This document shows, piece after piece, positions 25,854 to 38,255 of a stretch of 64,000 nt of DNA; positions within the stretch are counted from its first letter, which is position 1, and each line of letters opens with the position of its first letter. The notes under the pieces were generated by a model. That model saw only the letters and a list, made by a program, of their open reading frames with translations, ran no database searches and was not told the DNA's origin. This DNA comes from Nymphaea colorata (lineage: Eukaryota > Streptophyta > Magnoliopsida > Nymphaeales > Nymphaeaceae), in contig NC_045139.1 in NCBI RefSeq assembly GCF_008831285.2, positions 31,779,706-31,843,705 on the forward strand. The letters run 5' to 3'. A program made the position numbers and the translations under genes.

Positions 25854-27892
25854 CTACGTCCAATTGCATTGTATTAGATGAATGCGATTAAACACACTAC
25901 CCGATGCAATGCATCATATCATGGGAAGACCAAAAAAATCAGAAATCTTACACACACAAACACACCCCACTGGATGCACTCATGCACGTTCACTCAATAT
26001 TAATTGGATCTAAATAAATTAAGCATAATGATGGGGATGATGTTATTTATTCAAATTAACGGGTCTTCGGATCATGATTGCTTCTGTGGCGTTAATGCGT
26101 TCATTATTAAGCTATTTGTACAAATAAAGGCAATTTATTTTCATGTTATTCTCAAATATATGGAGAAGGCTATTAAATCATTAAAGTAATTTAGATGAAC
26201 TCCCCAACTAATTCTCTACTTTAAATCATGCAAATAGAATATGTTTAGACTAGTGGCCGGTCATATATTTAAGTTGGGTGTCACTAAATTATAGTAAAAC
26301 TGAAAAAGATATTTATATATCAAATAGACATTGTTTGAAAAAATAAATAAACAATTGCATGTGACAATATAGATAATTATTTATTGGACAAAATATCATT
26401 AGCAAAAACACTTCTAGCATTTAGAATTCAAATAAAGCTCTAAAAAGAAGAGAAAAAAATGTAAAAGAAGAAGTAAAAAATACAAACTAGGGAGTCAAAG
26501 AAGAAGAATTAAAAGAGGAGGATGAGGATCTAGAGGAGAAGAATTGGTGTTGCTCAAGAGAAACATGCAAATTTGAAGAAGGCAGATGTGGGCAATTGCC
26601 TACACAGGCCCTTAAAAGTATTCATTTTCATATTGATATTTCATGGTAGTTTTTTTCTCATTTACACATTTTTGCCCTTTAAAACTTTCAAATTATATAA
26701 TTAATATTCATTTGACCAATTTTCTGGCTGATCCACCCTTGGATCCAGGGTTTTGCATTTAAAATTTTGAAAATTTTAAAAATAACTAACTCGACTTTTG
26801 ATGTGTTTATAATAATAAAGCACAATATTAACTTTCGGGAAGCAATTACAAATAATAGTAGGAATTTAATAAATAATTCACAAATATGTATGCAAGCGAA
26901 AACTGTTAAAATACGCCAAAATTGAAGGACTCTTTAACCTTCGTATTAAGAGATAAGTTCCTCAAGAAAATCATAAAACATAATTTTAAGTCGGTTTGTC
27001 AATAATTTCATATCTTTCACATATTCTATCGCCATCTTTTGTCTGTATAGTCACCCTGAAGAAAGACAAAATCATAAGGGAGTAGCATTATGCTGGGAAG
27101 GTGAAATCCTCTCCAACCGCCTTCAAAGATCGAGGCGGCGCTGATCGTTGGCTAGCATTCAAGTATGTACAAAGTACAATGACTACCCAACATGTTTGAC
27201 GAAATGCCTGTATCTAGCATTCATGTCATGGGAGTAGCGAGTCATTTCCATGTTGCTTCCATGAAAAAAGCATACGCTACTGGGATAGATCGCCTGCTAA
27301 AATGCCCTTGAAGCCACTGAATTGAGCATTCTTAGCTAGCCTATTGGAGATCACAAGGAAAATTGTTTGGTGCTTCCAAAAAGCTTGTGGAAGTGTCTTA
27401 AAAGAGTTGTCATCTTGCAGAATTTGAGAATATTTGGACCTTCGGAGAGCCGACTTTCGAATAGGCTGACTTTTGCGATCGAAGATCTGAGCTTATTCTG
27501 TGAAATGCATTGAGAACAATGAGTAGATAGAATGACTGCTCTCAGTATGATGATCTCGTGTGTCAAGAAGGAGACTTGGCTATTGATAAGGGAGAGCATG
27601 GAATTGCTCTGAAGCTTGTGCCCTCTGCTTAGACATTTTATTTTAGTTGGCAATGCTTGATTGTGTATGCAAAAAATCACTACTTACATGAGACTTTCTT
27701 TTTTGCTACATGTATAGAAGATGGTGGGATTGATGATGCTCCACACTACAACAACATAAACAAAATTTGGGCTGTTTCCAACTGCTGTTACACATGGTGT
27801 CATTTCTGTGCTATCATGGGAATGTTGTAGTTGCAGTTTAGATTTATGCCTGTGGTGCATGTTATCGTTCTAGATCTTCCACCAATTATTTG

Positions 27893-28324
27893 GTTGATGG
27901 AGCTCGCAACGATCCTTCACCTCGTAACTGCAAGAGCGCCTTGCAGTTACTAGATTGAATTGGAAAACTGATTTCTAAACAAAGAAGAATTTTATCAATT
28001 AAGATTTAGATTGACATTACCTTTAATATTCCGTCAATCTCTCACAGACGATAACCGTTAGCTGGGAAATCGGAAAATCTATAAGGCTGGTAAAAAAAAT
28101 CCCAGTGCTGCTGAATCTGGGGTTAAAAAAACGATTAAAACTCGTCAAGCCCTCATAGAAGCAAACCCGTTGAATGCTGCTTTATCTTCTTCTCCCTCGT
28201 CTCTTCTTCTTTTCTGTTATTCAAGATCTGCGAGCTGCCTCTCCCTTGCTGCTACAGACCGTGTGTTGCTGCCCAGATACAGAGTTGAACAGGGTCGCCA
28301 TTCCGCTGCTGAAAATGCATCACT
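27893..28324 (+). repeat. Left LTR of the old copia element
   Basis: It aligns to the right LTR from about 27912 onward; the outermost 20 bases are poorly conserved, so the left edge is approximate. No clear 5-bp target duplication could be read. Confidence 0.75.
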
Positions 28325-28599
28325 CGTATCAGAGCCTTCTTTGTCGAATTTCCAGTAAGTGAATTCCGACCCCTGTAGTGCCTGTGATGCCTACACCGTC
28401 TGCGCAGCAAGAGTATACTGTTATTTTAACATGCTATTTCAGATCGTAACTCTTGAATGTAAAAGCATGCTAGACTCTTCTAATCATGAAGCATGCTAGT
28501 TCGATTTTTTTTTTAAGTTCCACAGATTTGATATATCATGTTACGCTTCGTTCTATGGTTGTATCCCTGTTCCCTTGAGACAGAGGACAGAGTCGAACT

Positions 28600-29300
28600 C
28601 TGACCTAAGCATGCACAAATGTTAAGTTTCTTTTTTTTTTTTTTTTGAACAAGATTTCCGAAAAGAAAATAAAGACGACGTAATACGAATGAATATCAGA
28701 ACCCTCATCGAGGGCCTGGCCTGGAAACTCGCACAGTATGAGAGAGGGAGATTACCTCTGCCGGTTTTTTTTTCCTTTTTGCTTAACCGGAGACCCTGCT
28801 CGAACCCTTTCCGGCGGATCCAACACATCTTCCGTCTTGACCTCTGTCACTGTTGGCAGAGCGTATGTTTTGTAGACCTATGCCACAGAGTGGGTCGCAG
28901 GACGACCGTGTTCGCCACTGCTCTCGGCAATTTCTTTTGAATCGACCCAGACCGAGTGCAGAGGGTTCGAGAATGTCTGGTGCTTAGCCGGACATCTTCC
29001 ACGCTGCAACAACAGATAGCCCCTCTTTGCTGAGAGGCGCTGGAGCTGGCCGGTCGCACCTCCAGAAACACCCCAAACCCTTGCAGAGACTGTTTCGCAA
29101 CACCTGCTGCTTGCCGACCGGTGCCCAGTGGTAGCAGAGGCCGTCACCCTCGCGTCGGTAACAGCGTCTTCCTCGCGCTGTAAAACGGGTCACGCTGGTT
29201 GCAGAGGCAGCCGAGTGAAGAGGAAGACGGTCGGCAAACCCTAGAAGAGCAGAGGTCTCGCGAGAGGAGAGAGAAGAAAACAACGAAAAATGAGAAAAAA
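28600..29300. other. GC-rich block of unknown origin inside the copia leader
   Basis: This block is visibly richer in G and C than its surroundings and, on the minus strand, opens with a leader-like CT-rich stretch and CTAGGGTTTGCC. That resembles a plant 5' UTR or an LTR piece from another element. It is flanked by a T-run at about 28629. I cannot assign it to a family. Confidence 0.35.
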
Positions 29301-29841
29301 CTCGGTTCAGGGTCTATTCATACGCAAATTTTAAAAATTACAAATTTAGTCCATTTATTAGAAATATTTTTACGAACGCCGTCCAATTTTTCAGAAATTA
29401 GTTCCGTAAGGTTTTTGCTAAATACTTTTTCAAAAAGAGGCTTACGAAAGTAAATTTCATTGAAAACCGCGTTTTTATGTGAAATTTCGTAGAGGTACTC
29501 AGACTTTTTAAAATTTCTAAAAAATTGTTTTGCATTTCGAGAGAAAAACCCGGGATTTTATACACAATTACGTATAGGTACCCTCAAACTTATTGAAATT
29601 GTTATAAGGGGTCTTGAATACAACTTTTGAAAATAAAAGAGAAAAATTCACATTAAAAAAAAATTAATATTGAAATCTCCTTACTTTTAAGTCATGTTGT
29701 AGAATATTATTCCAGATTTTCTAATGTGATATTCTTTATGTTATTTTTCTTTTTATTGTTTTTTACTTGCCATTAAAATTCAAAATTTTAAAATGATTTC
29801 TACAGTGGGAGCCTCAAAACTGGCCAAAACCGAAAAATTCA

Positions 29842-30612
29842 ATGGAACTAACTTTCATGCATGGAAACATAGAATCATGTTGGCCTTTAACTCTCGAGAA
29901 GTTGATTCATGTAATCAACAAGCCTTTTCCTATTTTAGGAGATAAGCCTACAAATGAAGAAATAAGAGCATATGAAGCCTTTGAGAATGATGACTTGATG
30001 GCTAAAACCATCGTGTTAATGTTCATGGAAGATAACTTGATTAGGATGTTTGAGGACTGTTCAACGGCCAAGAAGATGTTTAACACAATCTCTTCTAAAT
30101 ACAATACCACTATGCATGTTTGGTTGCTCTTAGAAAAGTACAACTCGTATAAAATGATGGAGTCAGATAAAGTGGTTGACCATGTTAACAAAATGTTGGT
30201 CATGGCTAAAGACTTAGCCGTAATGGGAAATGTTATACCTGATAACATGCAGATATGCACCATCCTTAATAGTCTACCACCTTCTTGGAATATGGTTGTC
30301 ACAATACTGAGTTTCCAGTTTGACACTTTAACTTTAAAGAAACTTCCCATACAATTAGTTATTGAGCAAGAACGTTTGGCCAAGAGAAAGGATGTAGAAC
30401 AAACCACTGTCCAGAAAAAACCAGCCAGTAGTCATGTGCATGTAAAACCCAAAGAATTTAAAAAGAAAAACGATGGCAAGTTTAAAGGCAATTTTGCAGG
30501 AACTCAAAGAACTCAAAGAACTGTAGTGAAATGCTATAGATGCAGAAAGCCTGGACACATCAAGAAGAACTGCATGACAAAATTTCCAAACAAGAAAGAC
30601 ATTAATGTTTAA
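29842..30612 (+). pseudogene. copia gag region of the old element
   Basis: The sequence encodes a Ty1/copia gag (UBN2-type) domain followed by a basic stretch and a CX2CX4HX4C zinc knuckle (CYRCRKPGHIKKNC). It belongs to the element at 27893-31943 and is treated as a fossil. Confidence 0.85.
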
Positions 30613-31510
30613 GACAACAACAACGGGAGGAGAAATCAAGGGGACTCCAACAGGGAAGTCATTTCCATTGTGTCAGAGTGCTTGTTTACATATTGAGATC
30701 TGATTGGTTGGTGGGTTGACTCAGTGGCTACTCATCACATTGCAAAGACAAAAGAAGGTATGATTCATATTGAAGACATGAGTACGGGAATGCAAAAGGT
30801 CTATATGGGTAATAACTCATAACTCATGTCGTGACATTATGGAGTCGGGTCATATCGACTAAATGTTGGGGCACCAGTGTCATTCTTACTGAAGTATTGT
30901 ATGTCCCCTTTATGAGAAGGAACCTACTGTTTGTCCCTGCTTTGACTGAGAAAGGTTTTGAAGTTCGTTTTGTTTCAGAGAAAGTTATAGTGGAAAAACA
31001 TGGAAGGACCATGTTTGATGGAAGATATGTAAAAGCATATAGTATGTTCAAACTATTAATGAATAAAACTTCTAGTTTTGTTTATATTGATTGTGATGTG
31101 GGTACAAACTTATAGCATGAAAGATTAAGTCATGTAAGCATAAACAAGATAAGAGTCTAGCACAACAAGGTATAATACCCGATATAAATATAAATAATTT
31201 CGAGAAATGTTATGTGCATGAAATTATTGAGAAAGATGAAATCTCAGTTGAATATATGCATACAAATGACATGGTAGCAAATCTCTTAAGGGAATAACTA
31301 AAAACTTGTTTACCAAGCATGTAGTTTGTATGTGGCTAAGATATATTTGAAAGGTTGCGATGAAAAATCATTGAAATGAAACCTCACTACAAACGTTGAA
31401 TAAAATTCAAGTTACGATGAAAAAACTAATATGAAAAAACATGTAACTAAACATCAAGGAAACCCACACATAATGAAAGTAAATTGGCAGTCTTATGGCC
31501 AAGTGGGAGA

Positions 31511-31943
31511 TGTTGGATAAGGCCCTAAGCCCTATCCTTCATCTGGTAACTGTTAGAGGGCTCACTTGCAGTTACGAGATTGAACTGGAAAATTGATTTC
31601 TAAACAAAGAAAAATTTCATCAATTAAGACTTTGATTGATATTACCTTTAATATTCTGTCAATCTCTCACAGATAATAACCCTTAGCTGGGAAACCGAAA
31701 AACCTATGAGGTTGGTATAAAAGCTCACAGTGTTGTTGAATCTAGGGTTAATCCAAAAACGATTAAAACTCGTCAAGCCTTATAGAAGCGAATTGGTTGA
31801 ATATTGCTTCATCTTCGTCTCCCTCGTCTCTTCTTCTTTTCTATTATTCAGGATCCACTCTCCCATGCTGCTAAAGACCATGTGTTGCTGGGTAGATACA
31901 GAGTTGAACAAGGTTGCCATTTCGTTGCTGAAAATGCATCGCT
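31511..31943 (+). repeat. Right LTR of the old copia element
   Basis: It starts TGTTGGATAAGG directly after the purine tract AAGTGGGAGA. It shares with the left LTR the blocks CTAAACAAAGAA, ACCTTTAATATTC and TCTTCTTCTTTTCT. The right edge is where similarity to the left copy stops. Confidence 0.8.
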
Positions 31944-33575
31944 CCTTCTCTTTGATCGCTCCGCTGGACGTCTTTTAAAGCTTTCAGCCTTGGGGTCGGA
32001 AAGGTTTCTAAAACCTTCTTTGATCTTCTTTCAAGCTGTTCTTGGTTTTGTCTAATGCCTTTCACTGCGGTTTTTTGTTTTGTTTTCATAGACAAACCAA
32101 CTAATGGTAATGCTGGATGTTCAGGAACTTTTGGTCATTTTATTATCATGAATAAGTTCATCAAAGTAAATGAAACTGCACCTCATTGGTTGTAGCATGC
32201 ATTTCAGTTAATTGGATGTGAAAAGGGCGGCATCTAGTTAATGGCTTCTTGTTGAGTGCCTTTAATCTGAAACTAGTTAATGGGCAATGTCATTCAATAT
32301 CTTTCAGCCTTGTCTTCTTGATGTAGAAAGTAACTGTTAAGTTAGTTGTATTATCACAATGTCTCACAACTCGTTGAGTGATTTGTTATTCATGCTTTTT
32401 TTGTATCCTTATTATTTCTTGCTTATGCAAGATTGTTCCTCATCTTTTTGTTAATGGAAAGCAATAAAAAGCTATTTTAGTCTCCCATCATATTCTTGTA
32501 TCCAGGAAGGGCCATATCATGCAACTTTTTGTTCAAAGTATTTCAGCTCTTTTAGTGATGCCGGTGTCATTCACATTTTCTCGGACGATGTAACTGAAAT
32601 TATCACTTAGTTTTGTATAATTTTTTCATGTAAATGATTTTTTTCCATAATATCAAATTAATTCTCTCCCTCTCTCTCTCTCTCCACATATATATATGTG
32701 TATGTGTATGTGTGTGTTCTAGTGAAAACATGTAGTTACCAAACCCTTATATACCATCTTATGATGAAAATCATTTATACCATGGGTTTTAAGGAGATCA
32801 TACAGATATTAAGTTGCAAATATGTAAGTTGAACTATTTCTTGAGTCTAAAATGTCCTTCAAAGGTGAATTAAATTGTGTGAATTAAATTCGATTACATA
32901 TATGTTGAAAATATAGAAGTTTGAAGGGCCTTAACAATTTAATGCACCTCCATTTGGGGACCAACAATTTTTTCTTAACATTCAACCTAAAACCTCCAAG
33001 GCTATATCTATTTTCTTTCAGGGTTTTGACTTGTTTTGGGGTTTGGGTAGACCAATGATACATTCCTTAACTCGACTGTTGAGTTTGCTATCGTTTGCAA
33101 CTCAAAGGAGCAACACACCAGAACACAGACAATGACCATGAGATTTAAACTTCAAACCCTTTGAATGTGGGCCGCGTTGTTGCGCTATGCCCCTTGAAGC
33201 TGGGGGCCAAATTATCTAAAACATTCTTCTACAGACATCTTAAACCATTTTTAGATCTAGCAATTACTTAAAAAGAAGCATTAATGCTATTTTTTTGTTT
33301 CTTTTACCTGCTTAAAGCTCGAGAAGGTTACTGCAAATTAAATGTAAACATATTCAAGTGAGAACAAAGTTAAGGAGCAAGTCCTGTGTATAACATGGAA
33401 AATACAGGAAGAGGACAGTTCTAAGATCTGTGCTTGAATTGAAGGTGGACCACCTTGCCGTGTCATACTTAGAAGGTTATTTCTAGTACATGATTTTTAA
33501 TTGAATCTATGGTTGTTTTGTGCGACTCTATGAGCGGACCGGACTTAGTGTCTTAATTGAGTCTAGCTTCCTACA
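31944..33575. other. Intergenic, no gene seen
   Basis: AT-rich DNA between the copia fossil and the SARD4 promoter. A CT run passes into an AT/GT-rich repeat at about 32665-32718. No coding feature is supported. Confidence 0.55.
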
Positions 33576-33812
33576 TTGACTTACGAACCCAAAAGTCCTC
33601 CTTCCGTTGACTTGACTCAGGTCCACTCCAGAACTTAAAGTGCCAAAATGGACTGCCTGGGGCAGAAAATCGATAACCATTATCTTTTTTATTAGCATTA
33701 ATAATAAAAAATGAAAAATTTATTAGCATTAATATCGGTACGTATCGGTTCATTTTAGCCGATATGGTGAATATATTAGCTGAATCGCCGATACAGTCTC
33801 GTATCGGTTGAC
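33576..33812 (+). promoter_or_regulatory. Cluster of four W-boxes upstream of SARD4
   Basis: TTGACT, a W-box of the TTGAC(C/T) type bound by WRKY factors, occurs at 33576, 33607, 33612 and 33808, all on the plus strand; the second and third abut. They lie about 680-910 bp upstream of the SARD4 start and upstream of the inferred leader exon. SARD4 is known as a pathogen- and salicylate-induced gene, so WRKY control is plausible. The last site sits in a repeat-like stretch with GTATCGG/CCGATAC palindromes. Confidence 0.5.
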
Positions 33813-34016
33813 TCAATGAATAGAGAATTTCTCCTTTAAATGTTTTGGTTAACTTCTATGGCTGATGTGCCCTCCCGGCCGGTGGTTGCGCCCACTCCAC
33901 AAAAGAAGATGGGAACTAGAGAAAAAGCCAAAAGGAGGCCCTAAAAAAATGGGGAAGCACGAGAGGCGGGAGGTTGGAATCGACGGCGCTCAGTCAATCT
34001 GCGGATTGTTGAATAG

Positions 34017-34377
34017 GTATTTCCTGAGTTGCTCCCTTTTCTCGATTGAAAGTGACGAGCACTCGGAATTTTTCCACTGCAGCTGCTTGTCTTCATTGAT
34101 GCATTTGTTTCAGGGGATTGCAGATTTTCCTTCGACCATTGCAGTCTTGCTTGGCTGACATTCCGGAAAAATTTCGCAGTTTCTGCTTGCTGGGCAGAAA
34201 GCATTGAATGCTATTAATAACTTCTCATGGTTGGTCGTCGAGTTTAGGAACATGGCAAGTTTTAACTGTAAACGCGTTTGATTTTTGTGTTTCTTGTAGT
34301 CGTTTCATGAATTTTCGTCGATTCTGAATTCTTTGGTAACCTGGGTACTCGAACTAACAATATGATTTATGGCGCAG
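34017..34377 (+). other. Inferred 5' UTR intron of SARD4
   Basis: A donor at 34017 (GAATAG|gtatttcc) and an acceptor at 34377 (ggcgcag) would join a GC-richer upstream leader (about 33.86-34.02 kb) to the exon carrying the SARD4 start. It is inferred from splice-site shape only. Confidence 0.35.
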
Positions 34378-34473
34378 ATGTCGGAATGTGAAGAACTGGA
34401 AACATTTTTCCTGAATCCTTTAATCTTGCTATCAGATCTTTTGATACCAGACATACCCTCAAGTCTCGAGTGA
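34378..34473 (+). promoter_or_regulatory. Upstream ORF in the SARD4 leader
   Basis: An ATG at 34378, exactly after the inferred acceptor, opens a 31-codon frame that stops at 34471-34473, only 13 bases before the SARD4 start and in a different frame. The peptide begins MSECEELETFF. Such a uORF could lower translation of the main frame or force reinitiation. Confidence 0.4.
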
Positions 34474-34486
34474 TTCGTCTACCACA

Positions 34487-35488
34487 ATGGCGTCAATGGA
34501 TACGAACAAGGAAAATGTCCCCAAAAGGAGCAGAGAGTTTTTCGTAATTGATTCGGCTGGAATTCGATCAAAACTATCTTACGCTGCCCTCCTTGATCAC
34601 TTCCAAGCATCTCTTCCATCGGCTACAGAGCTAGTTCGATGTCCCCATCGCCAGCAGTTCTCCATAGATTCGTCCTCTACGCTTCTGCTCATGCCCTCAT
34701 GGCCTTCCACTTCGGTGTTCCCATACCTGGGCGTCAAAATTGTCACGTCTTTCCCGCAGAATTCTGCCCGGAACTTGCCGGGGATCAACGCTTCGTACCT
34801 TCTCTTTGATTCAGCTATCGGAAGGCCTTTGTCATGCATCGATGGCACAGAAATGACCCTTTGGAGGACGTCCTGTGTGTCGGCGCTGGCTGCTCGAAAG
34901 TTGGCGAGGGAGGACGCAGGAGTTCTCGTGATGGTCGGAGCAGGCGCCCTCGCTACTCATTTAATCAGAGCTCACCTCACGGTGAGGCCTAGTCTGAAGA
35001 AGGTGTTCATCTGGAATAGAACAGCTGAGAAGGCCATATCTTTGGTAAAGAAGTTGCAGGAGGAAGTTAATGGGGTTCAGTTTGTGCATGGTGCTTCCTT
35101 GGGTGACATTATTGGAGAAGGAGATGTGGTCAGCTGCGCTACAAGCTCTGAAGTGCCTGTTGTTGAGGGCCAGAAGCTCAAGAATGGAGTGCATCTGGAC
35201 TTGGTTGGGTCTTTCACTCCATCCATGAAGGAATGCGACGATGAAGCTATTGCAAGAGGCAGGGTGTTTGTTGACTGTGAGGCTGCGTTTGCAGAAGCTG
35301 GGGAGCTTGTGGGAGCGTTTGATAGGGGAGTGATTTCGCCTGGTGATGTTGTTGCGACACTGCCTGAATTGATCAAGGGAGAGAAGATTGGAAGGAGCTG
35401 TAGTGATCAGATTACGGTCTTCAAGTCTGTTGGTTCTGCTGTGGTTGATCTCCTGGCTGCCCAACTCATCTATGAGAGCCATCTTTAA
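34487..35488 (+). CDS. SARD4: SARD4, ornithine cyclodeaminase/mu-crystallin family reductase
   Basis: A single-exon gene of 333 residues that matches my recollection of Arabidopsis SAR DEFICIENT 4 (At5g52810) along its whole length. Known role: in plastids SARD4 reduces dehydropipecolic acid, the product of ALD1, to pipecolic acid, which FMO1 then hydroxylates to the systemic immune signal N-hydroxypipecolic acid. Visible features: LLLMPSW (67-72), GVKIVTSFPQNSARNLPGINASY (82-104, family core), the nucleotide-binding loop VGAGALATHL (150-159) with WNRT (176-179) at the next strand, and the conserved LDLVGSFTPSMKECDD segment near residue 245. It shows no long transit-like extension beyond MASMDTNKENVPKRSREF. 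Start: first ATG in the open frame, aligned with the family's N-terminus. Intact, no oddities in the coding frame. Confidence 0.93.
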   Translation: MASMDTNKENVPKRSREFFVIDSAGIRSKLSYAALLDHFQASLPSATELVRCPHRQQFSIDSSSTLLLMPSWPSTSVFPYLGVKIVTSFPQNSARNLPGINASYLLFDSAIGRPLSCIDGTEMTLWRTSCVSALAARKLAREDAGVLVMVGAGALATHLIRAHLTVRPSLKKVFIWNRTAEKAISLVKKLQEEVNGVQFVHGASLGDIIGEGDVVSCATSSEVPVVEGQKLKNGVHLDLVGSFTPSMKECDDEAIARGRVFVDCEAAFAEAGELVGAFDRGVISPGDVVATLPELIKGEKIGRSCSDQITVFKSVGSAVVDLLAAQLIYESHL

Positions 35489-36931
35489 AGCTCAGTTGGT
35501 ATCAGTCCTCTGTCTGCTTTAAATTATTTCTTAAGTTGCTTCCTCTGTTTAGATATTGGTGTCCTTGTGTTGTGATGATTGTTGTGAATCATCACTGTGT
35601 TAAGATGTTTTGATAATTTGATTAAATAAAAGATATAACTCGAAAATTTAATGTACCATTCTGCATGTTAAATACTTTCTTCTACTGTTTTTTTCCATTG
35701 AGATCCCCGTCAAAAGAAAAAGTTCTCTTTGATTTCAACATTAGTGGTAGAGCTGAATAAAAAAATGTATTTTCGTCATCACAGACAAGAGGCCTCGAAA
35801 GAGAGTCTTGCAGAGGACCTCCTTCACCCCCAACCACGCCAAGGAGCTCTTGGAAGAATTCTGTTTCCAATGTGCAAGACTTCCCCTTCGTCCTGGATAC
35901 ACACACCATTCACTTCTATTGAAGAAATAAAATTTTTTGCTTGAAGTCCGCAAGCAATGGCTTGAAAATAGCCAGTGTTACGGGTGGCTTCCCACTTGCA
36001 AAGCAGTTGAATCATGGGACTTCCCGAGTAACCCATCAACCAAGTGCGCAGAGGTCCTGCTCCTACTGTTAATGGAACAAGAATCCGCCATGGAAAATCT
36101 TCCTGGTCCTGAAACCTTTCAAGAAAACAAAGTAGGCAGCGAATGAAGATCTGTAAGGAACCAGAAGAAAATGAAAACTTAATTCTTCGCATGTGAAGGT
36201 GGAAGTAAATCACTATCTTGAAATACAAATATGATGGTGCGAAAGATACGGTTGCCTAATCACAGAGTTTTGGTTTCTATCTGTTGAAAGCAAGGTGACG
36301 TTTAGCAGGAAATGTAACATCCATGAAACACTAAACCACATGTTTGGCTTGAAAGCGGTAAACAGGTGAAATTTGATGGGAAGAGATCAACTTCAGTTAA
36401 GTCGAGTTCAGGTAAAGAAGCGTTAAATCTGTGGTTTCCCTTGCATGATTGATTTCGCTCACAATTGAACCTGCAATTTTTAGTTTACGAAAAAGAAAAA
36501 CATGGTTTTAACTTTTAAGAAGCACTCAACTGGCAGAACCTTTATCCGTTCCTCTCACTTCCAGCATTTCTTCGTTCATTCAAAAAACAGCTATCTTGCT
36601 CTCTCTGGTTGGTCTAGAGGTTGTATAAGACGACTAAAAATAAACAGTGTAATTTAAATCAAATTGTTCGATTGTCACAAGAAAGACTCAGTGGTGGAGG
36701 ATTTGAGACTTTCAAAGGGCACCAATATATATAAAAAATCAAATCATGCAGGTCCATTACGGTTTGATTGACAAATCTCACTGAGAATCTGAGACATTCT
36801 GATCCAAAGATAATTGTACACGAGCTTTCACCGATTCCCAGCTTCCACAAGTGATTCTCAAATTTTCTTCAACGCAACCAGAAGCAGGTTTTCTTCACTT
36901 TCAGGAACAATTTTTCGAAAAGGATAAAAAT
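35489..36931. other. SARD4 3' UTR and gene-free spacer
   Basis: It includes a canonical poly(A) signal at 35625-35630. Minus-strand open frames at 35824-36228 and nearby do not resemble any family I know and lack supporting splice sites. AT-rich otherwise. Confidence 0.5.
35625..35630 (+). terminator. Poly(A) signal of SARD4
   Basis: AATAAA lies 137 bases after the SARD4 stop codon in an AT-rich 3' region, a typical distance for a plant near-upstream element. Confidence 0.6.
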
Positions 36932-37003
36932 TCCGTTGCCGGGACTCGAACCCGGGTCTCTCGGGTGAGAGCCGAGTATCCTAACCAACTAGACTACAAC
37001 GGA
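36932..37003 (-). tRNA. tRNA-Glu (anticodon CTC), copy 1
   Basis: A 72-base cloverleaf read on the minus strand: TCCGTTGTAGTCTAGTTGG (acceptor, D arm, A box), anticodon loop around CTCTCAC with CTC, and B box GGTTCGAGTCC. The 7-bp acceptor stem TCCGTTG/CAACGGA pairs fully. The three bases before the gene are CAA, the usual plant tRNA start motif, and a T-run pol III terminator follows within a few bases. No intron, no encoded CCA. Confidence 0.97.
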
Positions 37004-38183
37004 TTGTTGTTGGAAGAATGTGTTGCAATACTTATCATTGTCTAAAGTTCTAGTTATGTTCCACATCCGAACCTCTTTCAAAGAGGGTAGGCAGGTGGCC
37101 CAATTTAACAAAAGAAATACTCATTGAGGATTGGGTTTGCATTAGTAGGCCTAAACATTGTGTTCTTATAACATACATTTATATTCCTAAAATATACAAG
37201 TAACTCTCGAAGTTGTGCATATGATCGCGGCACGATAGGGTCCACAAATCCGAGCAGACCACTTCAAACAATTTGTATCGCCTGAATCAGTGACATATTT
37301 TAAGAACACCATGATCTTGTTCTCAAAAACATGGAGTAATTTAGTCCAATGTTTGATTATTCAATTTAGAACAAAAAGAAAAAATTGTAATCGCATCATG
37401 TTTTATTGAATAAGACCATAATGTTTATAGAACATGGATACTTGGAATATGCATTCCAAGAATAATGTTCTTATTAAACACCCTTTAAAAAGGTATTTAC
37501 ATATCTCAACAAATCATTTCTAGAGACAACAAAAGGAGAAATTTCATCTTGGCATTCTCAAGAACAGAAAATGTACCATCCCTAAAATGCAACGACTGTT
37601 CTTGATTCTAACCCTTCTAAGTTCAAACCCCGGACTCGAAGCCATTCCATCATGACCTGGTTCCATTACCATCTTGGTTGGTACTCAAGAAGCAATAGCG
37701 GAGATACATGTAGGCTGGCACGCTCCGTGGCCCATGAGATTGAAGCTATGTCGATGACTCAGGCACCCCTCAGCCAAAAAATCCTAGATGTATAAATATA
37801 TATATATATATATTTATATATATTTATTAAGCAATATTCTTACCAGTTTTTTGCTGGTTTGGATCAATGAAATTAGGATTGGCTTTTGCCTTGAAAGGAT
37901 TGGACAGTGTGGTTAGTCCCTTACGGTTGTCCTTGCATGGCTACTACAATAGGTTTTGGATATATATATATATATATATATTAAGATTCGAATTCAGCAG
38001 ATTGCTTCATAATAAAATTTGAATCTGGCTTTGTCATGTCAAAGTCTTAACCTTAACGAACAATCACGAAAAGCAATATGGACTTTTGATGAGGTTTCCA
38101 AAGCGTCATCAAGAAGGTTGTCAAATCTCTTTCCCAAAAGCACCTTATATTGTGAAAAAAGAAATGAAAAAAAAAAAAAGAAT

Positions 38184-38255
38184 TCCGTTGCCGGGACTCG
38201 AACCCGGGTCTCTCGGGTGAGAGCCGAGTATCCTAACCAACTAGACTACAACGGA
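38184..38255 (-). tRNA. tRNA-Glu (anticodon CTC), copy 2
   Basis: The 72 bases are identical to the copy at 36932-37003. CAA precedes the gene on the minus strand, and a run of 13 T on the minus strand follows a few bases after it as terminator. Confidence 0.97.

Larger units (their letters stand above)
22452..27892. other. Gene-free AT-rich region with nested small repeats
   Basis: Besides the elements listed separately, the stretch holds fragments of the same MITE family (near 22.99-23.03 kb and 26.58-26.62 kb, sharing GGGCAATTGCC-like cores) and a second short-repeat type at 22.47-22.56 kb (GGGTGGAGCCA followed by a C-run and A-run) that recurs at 57.0, 58.26 and 61.38 kb. A possible CACTA-like tip lies near 27.74 kb. 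I find no gene. Confidence 0.5.
27893..31943 (+). mobile_element. Old broken Ty1/copia retrotransposon, gag-bearing, most of pol absent
   Basis: Two diverged direct repeats of about 430 bp (27893-28324 and 31511-31943) bracket a Ty1/copia internal region. A primer-binding-like TATCAGAGC (complementary to initiator tRNA-Met in this superfamily) follows the left repeat, and a purine tract AAGTGGGAGA directly precedes the right repeat. Inside are a copia gag with a zinc knuckle, some protease/pre-integrase sequence and the very end of an RNase H region, so it is far shorter than a full element. The reading frame is broken in many places. The long terminal repeats differ at about 12% of sites over the first 150 alignable bases (hand count), pointing to an insertion some millions of years old. 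The leader between repeat and gag is unusually long and includes foreign-looking GC-rich DNA. Confidence 0.85.
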